DNA of 64,000 nucleotides from Artemisia argyi. Lineage: Eukaryota > Streptophyta > Magnoliopsida > Asterales > Asteraceae. The stretch lies in contig CM060694.1 in the NCBI GenBank assembly GCA_030686995.1, positions 89,952,762-90,016,761 of the forward strand, in the 5' to 3' direction. The stretch's first letter is position 1. Each line of letters begins with the position of its first letter. A program made the translations under genes and the position numbers. The notes under the pieces were generated by a model. That model made no database searches, was not told the DNA's origin, and saw nothing but the letters and a program-made list of their open reading frames with translations. Shown here piece by piece: positions 43,085-55,100 of the stretch.

Positions 43085-43620
43085 AACGCTATTTTTTATA
43101 CGTTTTCATCTATTTTAATTCATTATCATCCGTTTTTATACGTATTCTTACTAATAAAAAACATAAGAAAAATGAATGAAAACATATAAAAACATACGAA
43201 AACATATAAAATAGTGTGGAAACGTATTCATTTAGTCTGTTTTATATGTTTTCGTTTGGTTTTATACGTTTTCAATCATTTTTCTTCTGTTTTTATACAC
43301 AATAGTACGTATACAAACGGATGAAAACGTATAAAAACAAACGAAAACGTAAGAAAACGAGCAAAAACGTATAAAAACGTAAAAAGCGTATAAAAATGGG
43401 CGAAAACGTAAGTAAATGGGCAAAAACATATAAAATGGATGAAAACAAATGAAACTGGACGAAAACGTAAGAAAGCATATAAAAACGGATGAAAACGTTT
43501 GAATACGGATAAAAACAGACTTAAACGTATGAAGACGTTAGAAAACGGGCGAAAACGTATAAAAACGGACAAAAACGTAAGAAAACAAGAAAAAACGTAT
43601 AAAAGCGGAAGAAACGTTAA
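43085..43620. repeat. Minisatellite of GAAAACGTATAAAAACG-type units
   Basis: Variant units of about 17 bases. Up to about 43300 many are in the TTTTATACGTTTTC orientation; after that almost all are the complement, GAAAACGTATAAAAAC, so the array contains an inverted junction. Minus-strand Phe/Arg-rich frames here are products of the repeat. Confidence 0.85.
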
Positions 43621-44699
43621 ATACTTACGACTGTTGGCAAGATGAAAACGGCAAACTTTGACAACAATTGGGATGATTTGTGAGAAAATTTTGAAAAAAA
43701 AAAAAGACTAAACGTGACTTTGTGTGCAAATAACAAGGACGTAGCTTGTAAAAACTAAAAGGAAAATATAAATGAGTAAATTGCATTTTTGGTACCTATG
43801 GAAAGAGGGGGTAGTTTAGTCATTTAACTTTAGCCCAGGGACAAAACATGCAATGGAAACTTTAAAATGAGGATTTTCAAAGTTTTAAGGACTAAATTTG
43901 CAATTTGGCCATACCACATGGATCAAAAATGCAATTAACTCAAAAGAAAATGAATATCAACTTAAGATTTTTAAAAATAATCTAGAATCTCTTATTTGAA
44001 AATGATCTTTTCGATCTTTCTGGAATACGGAGGAACACATTTGTTTCTTTGAGTTGCGATCCCCTAAAAAGGGGATCAAAATTAAAAAGGCTAAAAAGGT
44101 TTTTAACCACTAAGCTAATGCCATGTGTCCCCACCCACTCCCTCCTTTTTTTCTTTAATATTTTTAGTTAGAGGGTATTTTGGTCATTTGATCTATTTTT
44201 TTAATTTCACCTTAAATTTCAAATGCAAATAACTTTCAAATGACAAACTTTTACAAAAAACCGATTTCACCATATTTTTTAAAATTTAATCCTCTTTAAT
44301 TTGGTATAAATTTTTTTAATTTTTTCGAAACTTTTTTTTTGACATATTGATTGGGTCATGATTTTCTTGAAAACTTTAGCATTTTCGGCTCTAATTTTTT
44401 CTAGTTTAAAGGCCGAATTTTGCAAAACTTAAAACACGAAAGTTGTAGCTTCTTGGCCATTCTTTACCCAGAAATTTGAATCACTCAAATCCAATATGAT
44501 ATGAGTGAGATATCGTATGTTAAAGATGACGTTTTACACATATTTGTTGCACACAACGTGTTTGATGAAATGTTTAGCTTAGATTTTTAGTCTTAAAATC
44601 GAGTTAAATGCACTAATTTTTGTACAACAATGCACCTTTAGTCATTTTATTAATGTAAGATTCAAAAAGTTTTTTTTTTTTTTTTTTTTTTTGTTGTTT

Positions 44700-46075
44700 T
44701 TTTTTTAACTGATGAACTATATTATTAACTGATGAACCTTATTAACTGATTTTTAAAAAAGACATTTTGTTCATCAGTTACTTTGGTTGAACCATATTAA
44801 CTGATGAATCTTATTAACTGATGAACCTTATTAACCATATTAACTGATGAACCTTATTAACTGATGAACCTTATTAACCATATTAACTGATGAACTTTAT
44901 TAACTGATTTTTAAAAAAGACATTTTGTTCATCAGTTACTTTGGTTGAACCATATTAACTGATGAACCTTATTAACCTTATTAACTGATGAACCATATTA
45001 ACTGATGAACCTTATTAACCTTATTAACTAACTGATGAACCTTATTAATCTTATTAACTGATGAACCTTATTAACTAATGAACCTTATTAACTGATGAAC
45101 AAAATAATTGATAAACGTTATCAAAAATAACTGATGAACAATATAAAAAAAAAAAACTGATGAACCATATAAAAAATAACTGATGAACGTTATTAACCTT
45201 ATTAACTGATGAACCATATTAACTGATGAACCTTATTAAATGATTTTTAAAAAAGACATTTTGGGCCTGTTTGGTACGCAACTTTTTTGGAGCTGTAAGC
45301 TTTTTGTTACAAAAATAATCTTCTAAAAAACAAGTAGCTCTGTTTGGGTACATTAACTTCTAGCTTTTATTTTAAACAAATAGCTCCAAAATGAAAAGCT
45401 GATTTATGAAGCTTTTAAAATATTTCAGAGCTGTTAAAACGTAAAATAACTGTCAACAGCTTATAATTACATTTAACAGCTAATTTACCAAACATTTTTA
45501 TTGAAAAAAAAGATACAGCTTGCAGCTCATATTAACAGCCTTGCAGTTTACAGCTTACAGCTTACAGTTAATAGCTTACAGCTAGTTTTTGCCAAACATA
45601 CCCTTTGTTCATCAGTTACTTTGGTTGAACCATATTAACTGATGAACCTTATTAACCTTTATTTTAATTGATGAACAATGTCTTTTATTGATGAACCATT
45701 ATATTAATTGACGAACAATCTCTTCTATTGATGAACCATTTTTTTTTATTGATGAACATTTATTTTAATTGATAAATAATATCTTCTATTGATGAACCAT
45801 TATTTTAATTGACGAACAATCTCTTCTATTGATGAACCATTATATTAATTGACGAACAATATCTTCTATTGATGAACCATTTTTTTTTATTGATGAACCT
45901 TTATTTTAATTGATAAACAATGTTATTTTTTCAAACATTGTAAAGAATAACTGATGAACGTTATAAAAAATTACTGATGAACGTTATTTTTTTGAAAACA
46001 CGTGAACATTATAAAAAATAACTGATGAACAATATAAAAAATAATTGATGAACCGATAAACATTTATTTTTATTA
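44700..46075. repeat. Minisatellite of AACTGATGAACCTTATT-type units, split by a MITE
   Basis: Dozens of variants of a 17-18 base unit (TTAACTGATGAACCTTA). After the MITE at 45263-45603 a longer composite unit (TTGATGAACCATTATATTAA with TTGACGAACAATCTCTTCTA) takes over. No coding potential. Confidence 0.9.
45263..45603. mobile_element. Tourist-like MITE inserted in the minisatellite
   Basis: GGGCCTGTTTGG (left) and GGGTATGTTTGG (right, inverted) enclose 341 bases. The neighbouring repeat unit GACATTTTGTTCATCAG is the empty site; comparison shows a 3-base TTT duplication at 45260-45262 and 45604-45606. Confidence 0.85.
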
Positions 46076-46229
46076 AAAAAATTGATGAATAGATAAACAA
46101 TACTAAATCTCTACTAAAACCTATCACTAATCAAACTACACAAATTATATTAAAACAATACATGATATAAGTATCTCCGATCATACATCATATATATCTA
46201 CTGAGTAGGTAGAAATAAATAAATATACA

Positions 46230-46490
46230 TGTCCTTTATGTAGCTTCATAAAAAGCCTTAACAGATCATAAATTACTCATCTCTTTCTCATCACAAAAAG
46301 CCTTAACAGAAATAAATATACATGTCCTTTATGTATATTACTCATCTCTTTCTCATCTCTTCACAAAAAGCCTTAACAGAAATAAATATACAGATCATAA
46401 ATTACTCATCTCTTTCTCATCACAAAAAGCCTTAACAGATCATAAAAAGCCTTAACAGAAATAAATAAATATACATGTCCTTTATGTGGT
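46230..46490. repeat. Tandemly rearranged CACAAAAAGCCTTAACAG repeats
   Basis: CAAAAAGCCTTAACAGA and ATACATGTCCTTTATGT recur several times in mixed order with ATTACTCATCTCTTTCTCAT. Confidence 0.75.
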
Positions 46491-47024
46491 TAGAAACCTT
46501 TGTCCACGTCATCGTTTTTTGAACCTCCGATTATGATATCACTGTACGGCGGAGGAGCGGTGATGTTGGGGTTCTTCCATTTGACGGCGGAGGAGCGGTG
46601 ACGAATCGGATTGATGATGATGACGGGTCGGATTGATGATGATGACTGATCATTTTTGGATTTGAGATTGAGGATCTGATAGAGAAATAAAGATGAGAGA
46701 GGAGATAAGAAATAAAGATGAAGATAGTTTATCAGCAAAATGACGAAGATGCCCCCTAAGTAAAAAAAAGCGCATCATTCTGTTTATCTAAGACTCTTTT
46801 GATCCGACGGTTGTTAACACTTTTTAGACTTTGTAAAAGTTTTTGACTTTTTAAGCGATCCGTTATCTTGTTTGTTTTTGGTACAACAGAATTCTTTAGA
46901 ATTTTACCCTTCCTATTCGGAATTATCTTTTCGGCCTTGTCTTCTTGACCACTTAAAAGAATTTGTAGAACCGCAAGGGTTGGTGAATACGGTATTTTAG
47001 ACTTATTTAAAGTTTAGAAACTTA

Positions 47025-47840
47025 GGGCACGTTTGGTAGAAAGAATTTCAGAGAATAGAAATGAAGCAGAGAATATAAATTCAAAGAATAGAAATCAGTA
47101 GAAAATTTTGTTTAATTCTAATGTTTGGTAACAACAGATACTTGACCCGAGAATTGAAAAAAAAAATATTTGTTGATTTTAAAAAAAAATATATATATTT
47201 TTTCTAAATAACAATTCTTAAAAAATATATTTAAAAAAAATATTTTTTTTAAAATTATATTTTTTTAATTTATTTTTTTAATTTATTTAAAAAAAAAAAA
47301 AAACTTAACTTCTAAAAAATTTATTTAAAAAAAAAATATAATTTATTTTTTTATTAAAATTATTTAAATTTTTTTATTTTTTCTAATTAACAATTCAAAT
47401 AAAATATTTTTTTTTAATTTATTTTAAAAAAAAACTTATTTTTTAAAAAATTTATTTAAAAAAATTAATTTATTTTTTTTAAATTTATTTTTTATAAAAA
47501 TTATTTAAAAAAATATATTTTTTCTAAAAATCAAAAAAAAATAATTAGTTTTTTATAAAAAAAGTTATTTTTAAAAGAAAAATATTAAAAAAAAAAACTA
47601 TTTATTTTGTAAAAAAAAATAAAAAATAAAAAAAAAAAAAAAAAAAAAAAAAACCCTCAATTCTTCAAATTCTCAACCAAAATTATGAAAATGAGAATAA
47701 CCAAATTACACTACCCAATTCTCTCCAACTCTCCACTAGTTTCTCCTCAATTCTTCATTTTTTTTAATTCTCTCTACCAAACAAGAGAATTTGTTCAAAT
47801 TCTATTTCTCTCATTTCTTTTCTCTCTACCAAACGCAGCC
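47025..47840. mobile_element. Tourist-like (PIF/Harbinger) MITE with AT-rich core
   Basis: GGGCACGTTTGGTAGA (left) and GGCTGCGTTTGGTAGA (right, inverted) are flanked by TTA (47022-47024 and 47841-47843). The 816-base interior is mostly A/T runs, which may be expanded or poorly resolved. Confidence 0.8.
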
Positions 47841-47936
47841 TTAGAGTTGAGATCCATAAAAAATTCATACATGTCATAGAACCTATCAACCAATCATAGC
47901 CATCCATTTATATTTTCCATTTTTTTTTTCAAAACA

Positions 47937-48340
47937 ACATATCTTGCAAACAGTAAATCTTCAAGCTACAAAAAAAATACCATCGTGACGAGAATTAAAT
48001 GATCTTTCTATAGATATGCATTGTTATATACTTTCGACGATTTTTTTTTTTGAATTTCCGCCCAGAAAGAATCATATATGATTCGTTAAAATCATATATG
48101 ATTCGTAAAAAATCATATATGATTCGATTCTTACCAATCATATATGATTCTTACGAATCATATATGATTCGTAAGAGTCATATATGATTTGTTAAAATCG
48201 AATCATATATGATTTTTCTGGGCAAAAAATAAAGTTCATCGAAAGTATATAACAATGCATGTTTATAGAAAGATAATTTAATTCTCGTCGCGATGGTATT
48301 TTTTTGTAGCTTGACGATTTACGGTTTGCGAAATATTTAA
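47937..48340. mobile_element. Fold-back Mutator-like element with palindromic core
   Basis: Arms of about 120 bases (47937-48060 and 48225-48340) are inverted copies. Both contain ACCATCGTGACGAGAATTAA or a close variant and ATGCATTGTTATATACTTTC. The core has seven CATATATGAT units, most within the perfect palindrome ATCATATATGAT. Same family as the element at 30757-31785. Confidence 0.75.
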
Positions 48341-51300
48341 TTTTTTAAAAAAGGGTAAAAGTTTATTTTTTTATTTTGATAAAATAAATAAGTGACTAAA
48401 ATTGTTTGATGGGTTCTATGGTAAAAGTCTAAGGAGAGTGAGATAGAAATGGTCTGTGAGAGTGTGGGATAAAAGTGTGTAGGTATGAGAAGAATGAGTG
48501 TGGGAAAAGTATATTCTAAAAAATAAATCGGCTAAAAAATTGTTGTGTTATCTTCATAATCCTAAATAAATTGGCTAAAAAATTGCGTAAATTGCGTATC
48601 TTTGCACTTCTTCGTAGTTTTATCCAAAATATCTTCGGTTAAATACAACTAGTTATAATACATGTGCACGCACAGGGTTTTTAAATTTTGTTGTAATTAT
48701 TATTATTATCGATTAAGAAATGAACCACTTAACATGTTTCAAATGGTTTTACTTGATGGACTAAAAATAAAAAATCATGTGTATATGTTATAACCTACCT
48801 ATTATTTTAAAAGAATATTTTTGGATTAAAATTTATATTTTATTATTCAAGAAAAATCACATGATAATACTTTACTTGCATTAAAAGTTAGTGATATATG
48901 CTTTTAGTTTTGCAAACCCATGCTATCAATTTACTATGTGTTTTGTAATTGTGGTATTTCTTTTACTTATATTTTCGTTAAAATATATAACATATTTAGA
49001 TAGATTTGAATATTGATTTATTTTCTTGATTATAAATAACCATCAGATCATTTTTACTAATGTACCTTTTTATTTGGAAAGTTGTATTTTCATAAGTTTG
49101 TATTATTTACTTCTCATGTTTGATTATAAAATTACCAAATTAACATAAATGCTTACACTATAGCTTCTTTATTACATAAAGAGAAACTAAAAAAGATTTA
49201 ATTGGTATAACTAAAATTTAATCTTACGTTTATGTATAATATATAAGAATAATTTTTCTCTAAGCCCGACTATATAAGGAAATTATTATTACTTGTATAA
49301 GTAAATTATAAATGCATGAAAAAAATGACAAATGGTACATTCGTAAGTCTTTTAGGATTGTTTGAACTTTCACTTTAATATAACTTTCTTCACGATTGGC
49401 CTAAATCATCAAGGTAAAAGACACTTATATTTTAGACCGTTGGTTGACACCTATAGTGTTATCAATGACAGCGAACACCTGCTAAGTTTCATTAACTCAT
49501 TTAAAGACAAATTACACTCTGAAAAGAATTCATACCATAAAATTCCTCACATATGCACTAAAACACATATTTGGTACATTAAAATACATTCATGTATTAT
49601 CTAAATCAGAAACTCAACTAAATTATACATTCATACCTTGAGCAGGCATAGAAAATCATTCCACGACAATCATGTGTTGATACTTAATCATCCTTTAAAA
49701 AATGCACACAACAAATTGCATTACACTTTAGTGTGTGCGATAAGATGATAAAACTACAAAACCACTAACATGTTGCATTATAGTGATAATAACAACAAAG
49801 TTAGTCATAACATCAAATAAGAAAACTTCAGATTAGAACTAAAGGGGTGTTTGATTATGCTTATTAAAGGTGCTTGTTGGCTTATTCAATTACTATAACA
49901 CAATAAGTGTATGATAAAGCTATAAGCTTTTTTTAGAAGCTTAGTGAAAAACCTCTAAACTCACAACTAATTCTATTATAGCTTAGTGTGTTTATAGTAA
50001 AAACACAAATATTAAGTATAGAAGTTTTCAATAAAACATAAAAAAGTGTTACTAAAAGTTGGTGTGTATAACAAAAAAGTTAAACCATAAAAAAGTTTAC
50101 TAAATACTATCAGCTAGATAAGGCATAAGACAAAGTTCTGTTGAGGTCTCTTTCGGATTCTATTCAGAAGCAAAAAGAGGTTTACACATAAATCATAAGT
50201 TTAGAATAATGGTTGTATCTCACATCCGTAATTACCAACTCAATAACATTATGGTAATATAGTAATGTAATAACCTGATTAAAACTATATATTCTTGCTG
50301 AATAATTCTCATGTACACACTTTTAATTCGTTTACAACGGCCAACAATTACGTTTTTTTTTAACATCAAGTCAATAAATAAAGTTAGGTTATCACCTACG
50401 TTTTTTTTTTCTTTTTTTTTTTTTTATAATTTGGGAGGTGATTGTTATCAACTAAGGATTATAACGCGTGCATTTTTTTTTATATATAATTTAAGAAAAA
50501 CACCTTCTATATTAAACAATAACTATCTAACCCATGTGTTTGTTTGTTTTTTTTAATAATTAGTTTTGTATAACGTTTTTAACTGACATACATGTTGAGG
50601 TTGAGGTTGATTTTGTTGTTTAACTTTAACTATTGATTTCATGTTATATAAAATGTGTGAATTTAGTAGAACATAATGAGCGTTGATGAAGTTAAAATAT
50701 GCTCTGTAAAGTTTTTAAAATGGTTTTATGAATATCTATATACATTTTAAATAACAATTTCATGAGTCGTCGTTATAAGTAGAATCGTGTATATTAATTC
50801 TCATATCACAGTATCGTGCTTACCATTTGATATTTATATTCCTGTTACTAATAATTTAGCCGTATTTCAAACCCGTGTAGGCATAAATTAAACTTTTAAA
50901 TAGTAAGATGAGTCCTCATTTAAAAAAATATTCTAATGGATGAAAGTTTAAAACTAACATTAGTTTAAAAAAATTATTTAACGTATATTAAAACTAATTC
51001 GCATATTTATCAAATTTTGTAATTTTACTCGATGAAAGTCTAAAAACTAATACTAATACTCATGTAATTTTGAACAAAGTTAATATTATAAATTATAAGG
51101 GGTAAAAAGTGTAAGGGGTTATTTGTGGTTTTTATAAAGTTATTAAAAAACATGAAAACTTGTAATTTTACACTTTACTCTATATAATTATTTAAAATTC
51201 AACCACCAAATTTTATTAATTATTTCCCCTTTTTTTAAGTTTTTGTTTTTCATAAATTTGACACCTATATGTTTATGCATTTTTTTTCTTAATCAAATTT

Positions 51301-52173
51301 CTCCACTAAATTTATTAAGCTTGACCAAAATCAATTTAATTTTGACTTTTTATAGACCAATCACGTTACTCGATTTCGACTACGTGGCAAAATCGAGCTC
51401 TGCTATTGGTCTAATTTTTTTTTTCAATGAGAAAGGATTTGCAAAAACACTCTGTAATTCTTTTATGGAAAAAGATTTGGAGACCTAAAATACAAGACTA
51501 ATTTTGTGCCTAACTTATGTGTCACTAACTCATTGAATTGTGAAGAGGCAGGGCCGGTTGATACAACCAATGAATTGTTGCCACACATGTTTAGGCACAA
51601 AATTAAGCATATCTTTTAGGCATGCCAATCATTTCTCTTCTTTTATTATATAAAAGATAAAACATCAATATAGCTAAATTATGGTTATAATACCTGCTCA
51701 AAATTTATCGTTTCACTTATAGTTGATAAATGTGAGATGCTAATGTTCAGTTATTCATTTTATAAACTATATTGTTTCATGCTATGCAAAGCAGACCAAG
51801 TCTCTAACCATCGTTACTTTTTGCTATCTCGAAATATATATATATATATATTAAAAAAATAATAATAAAAATAAAAAAATAATAATAATAAAAATAAAAT
51901 AAAAACACGGAGTTGCTTGCCTTTTATCAGCAGCCATCATAAACGAGACATAGTAGAAATGCAACATAACTGTAGCAAGATGAAATGTACCAATGTATTG
52001 CAATAGGAAACACGCCTAAAAGAAAGTCCACAAGTACTTGACATAACACATGCAAAAATATTCTGATTAAAAAAAGAAAATAAAGAAGATCTCAGTATCA
52101 ATTCTATTAGGTGCTATAGAACCCGTCATCATAGGCTCAAACGATACATCTACTCTTACCTGCTCTGAAAATA
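48341..52173. other. AT-rich intergenic DNA
   Basis: No gene found. A small fold-back pair, TTTTGTGCCTAACTTATGTG and its inverse near 51500 and 51604, is a probable MITE. An (AT)n and AAT-rich run lies at 51835-51905. Just downstream (3') of the KH gene. Confidence 0.5.
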
Positions 52174-55100
52174 TCAACTTTGCTGGGGTGAAGCTTTGGC
52201 AACCGCACCACCACTAGCTTGAGGTGCTGGAGCAGAAGCAGGAGCAGCAGCAGCATCACTAGAATATGCAGGTGGTTGCTGGGGATAACCACCATAGGCC
52301 GCTCCATATGCTTGTGCCTGCTGTCCATATGGTGCTTGAGCATACCCACCAGCACCATAAGGAGGTGGCTGCTGTCCATATGCTGGTTGAGCATACCCAC
52401 CTTGTGGAGACTGCTGTGGCTGCTGACCATAAGCAGGTGCAACAGCAGGTTTGGTTTGAGGAGGTCCATAACCACCATAACCAGATGGAGGCTGAGCACC
52501 GTAGCCTGGCTGGGATACTGGTGGCACCGCCCCGTAACCAGATTGAGGTGCAGATGTTGGAGGTGGAGCTTGTGTACTAGTGTTACTATCACCCTGAGCC
52601 GCTCCATATGAGCCAGTTTGACCATCAGTTGTTTCACTAGTAGCATTAGTATATCCACTTGCAGGATTAGGATAACCTTGTTGATCATATCCACCATAAC
52701 CAGATTGAGGTGGTGCTCCATATCCTCCATACCCATCTTGACCATAACCTTGCTGACTGTACCCATAAGCAGATGCATCTGTCGGAGCAGTAGAGCCACC
52801 AGGCGGTTGGGTTTGTGGAGCTTGTTGCTGATTGTAATAATCATAAGCACCACCTCCCTGTGTGGTTTGCTGTGTTGGAGCAGCTCCAGCTGCTGACTGA
52901 TCCCAACCAGCAGCATATCCACCTGAGGTTTGCTGGCGAGGATAGCCACCATATGGTTGTTGGGTGTACTGAGTGGGTTGACCAGGGTACGCACCAGGTT
53001 GCGCATAGTTGTAACCCTGTTGCTGCATTTGGGGTCCACCAGGGGGTGCCCAGTTTGTTTGGGGCCGGGCTTGGTAACCTTGCTGTGAATATCCACCACC
53101 ACTGCCCATTGGATTTCTCAAACGATTCTGCACAAGTATCATAATCTCAAATGAACCAAGAACCACATTCAATAATAGCACACAGCATACTCATGATCTA
53201 ACTAGCATAATAGTGACATACAGAATATATGCAGAGAAAGGGTGGAACAGTATACAGCTAGCACAAACATATTAAGATTTCACAAAGATAATAAATATAT
53301 ATTTATTATATCAAGATTCAAGACAGGTTTAGGTGCCTACATACCGTAATGGTCGAGTGGTATTACCGAGAGATACTCCAGCAGAAGCCCATCCTCTCCC
53401 TATTCGAAGTGTATGGGTACAAAACAAAACGCAAAACTATACAATCTTCTCAAATAGCATAGCATATATAATATGGAAAATCTTAATACAGTTTCTAAAT
53501 GACCACCAGAACATTGATATAATATATATCATAAAGATCTAGAAAAAGCATATTATGGTTCATAAATAGCTAAATTAACATACTACCCAAATATTCTCAC
53601 AAAAATAATAACCTAAACAACTCTGTTAAACCTTTTACCCATGTGGAGGATAGCACACCTTCAATATCCATACCGATAATAAATTTGCAGCTCTTCTATA
53701 AACAGAGGTTTAGAGTCATACCAGTCTGCTGGCGTCACCAAAACACCAACTACCCACACCCACAACACAGCTCTTCTATAAACAGAGATTTAGAGTCATA
53801 CCAGTTTGCTGGCGTCACCAAAACTCCAACCACCCACACCCACAACACAGTCCTAACCAGCAATGTAAGTAACAACAATACATATGATTGTCTCATTTTA
53901 CTAACAGTAACACCCTTCTATGACGTTGACGCATAATCTTAACGATAATATTATATGTTTCTCAAGTACCTAAACAGTACCTCACAGCCCTCATTGTATC
54001 ATTTCATAACCAAGAAAAAGATAATATGGTGTTAAACCCCAATATAAAAAAATCACAGTTAGTGGTATCCAATGATATCTGAAAACTATAAGTGGACTTG
54101 ACAATGTTCCAACAGCCCTGCAGAGGCAATCCAATATATACAGGCTCTTTTATTCAATATGGATAGAGGAAGATATGTATCTGCATACATTTACCGTTCA
54201 ATACAGGATATATTTGCAATTAGAAGAAACCAATCTGAGGTCAGATTTGTAATTGACACAGAATCAGCCAACCGAGCTGTTCGTTCCAAAGAGCAGCAAC
54301 AGCAGAATCTGCATCCTCAGATTTGACAAGTGGAATATAGGGAAGAGAAACAGGTGGTGGCAGTTTATGAATAACCAGGCAGTTATAAAGATTCATGGAT
54401 TATGTTAGACACTAAAAATAATATAACAGCTCCCATAACATCAATTCCTGGTCCTATGGTTTGTTTTAAAGTTAGAGAACAATAGACCATATAGAAAAGA
54501 AAACAGCAAATTCATTGGCAGATATTATAAGTGTAATGACCTATTTAGTTGCCCACCTTTGTTAAAAAGATCCATTTTGAATTAGAGACATCAGATTCAC
54601 ATATATGTCACATAAGAGCAATCAAAGTAAACTTATACAGAGTAATATGTAAGATCTAAATAAGTCCCTAAATTCACACAAGAAAAAACCCTATTGAAAA
54701 GCAAGTTAAATTCAGCATACGCTTTCTGAAACCAAGCACACGCGTGGTCTCCTTGCGTGAAAATGCATACCTCACTAATTACTTCGTTAACCAACTGTTT
54801 TGCAGCCTCAATCTGTTCAGTGGAACCATCTATTTGTACAGTCCGTTCTGTGCGTGTATCACCAGGGGGCAGGTGTAGAGGTATCACCTGAACATAGGTA
54901 CAATCTTTTCAGCTAAACTCATTTTAATTGTGAACTTCATAATGAACAGAAAACTTTCCAAAACTGATATGGAGATATAGCAATATAGTATTAGAAGCCA
55001 ATATGGTTATCAATGCATTTGGCACCAAACAATCAGGATCATGGTATTCAAAAAACTTCCACAAAAGTAAAGTAAAGTAAAGCTGATATATTTCGACAAA

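Noticed and set aside
43276..43572. 98-codon Phe/Arg-rich frame
   Set aside because: Translation of a minisatellite; every frame of the repeat is open for long stretches.
44700..46075. CRISPR-like array of short repeats
   Set aside because: Units are contiguous variants with no unique spacers, in a plant nuclear context.
46490..46738. 82-codon minus-strand frame
   Set aside because: No recognisable domain; it borders a tandemly rearranged repeat.
52137..53102. 321-codon minus-strand frame overlapping the KH gene
   Set aside because: It is the alternate frame of the repeat-rich exon 6. The overlapping frame gives the conserved Gln/Gly/Tyr tail and joins by splicing to the KH exons.
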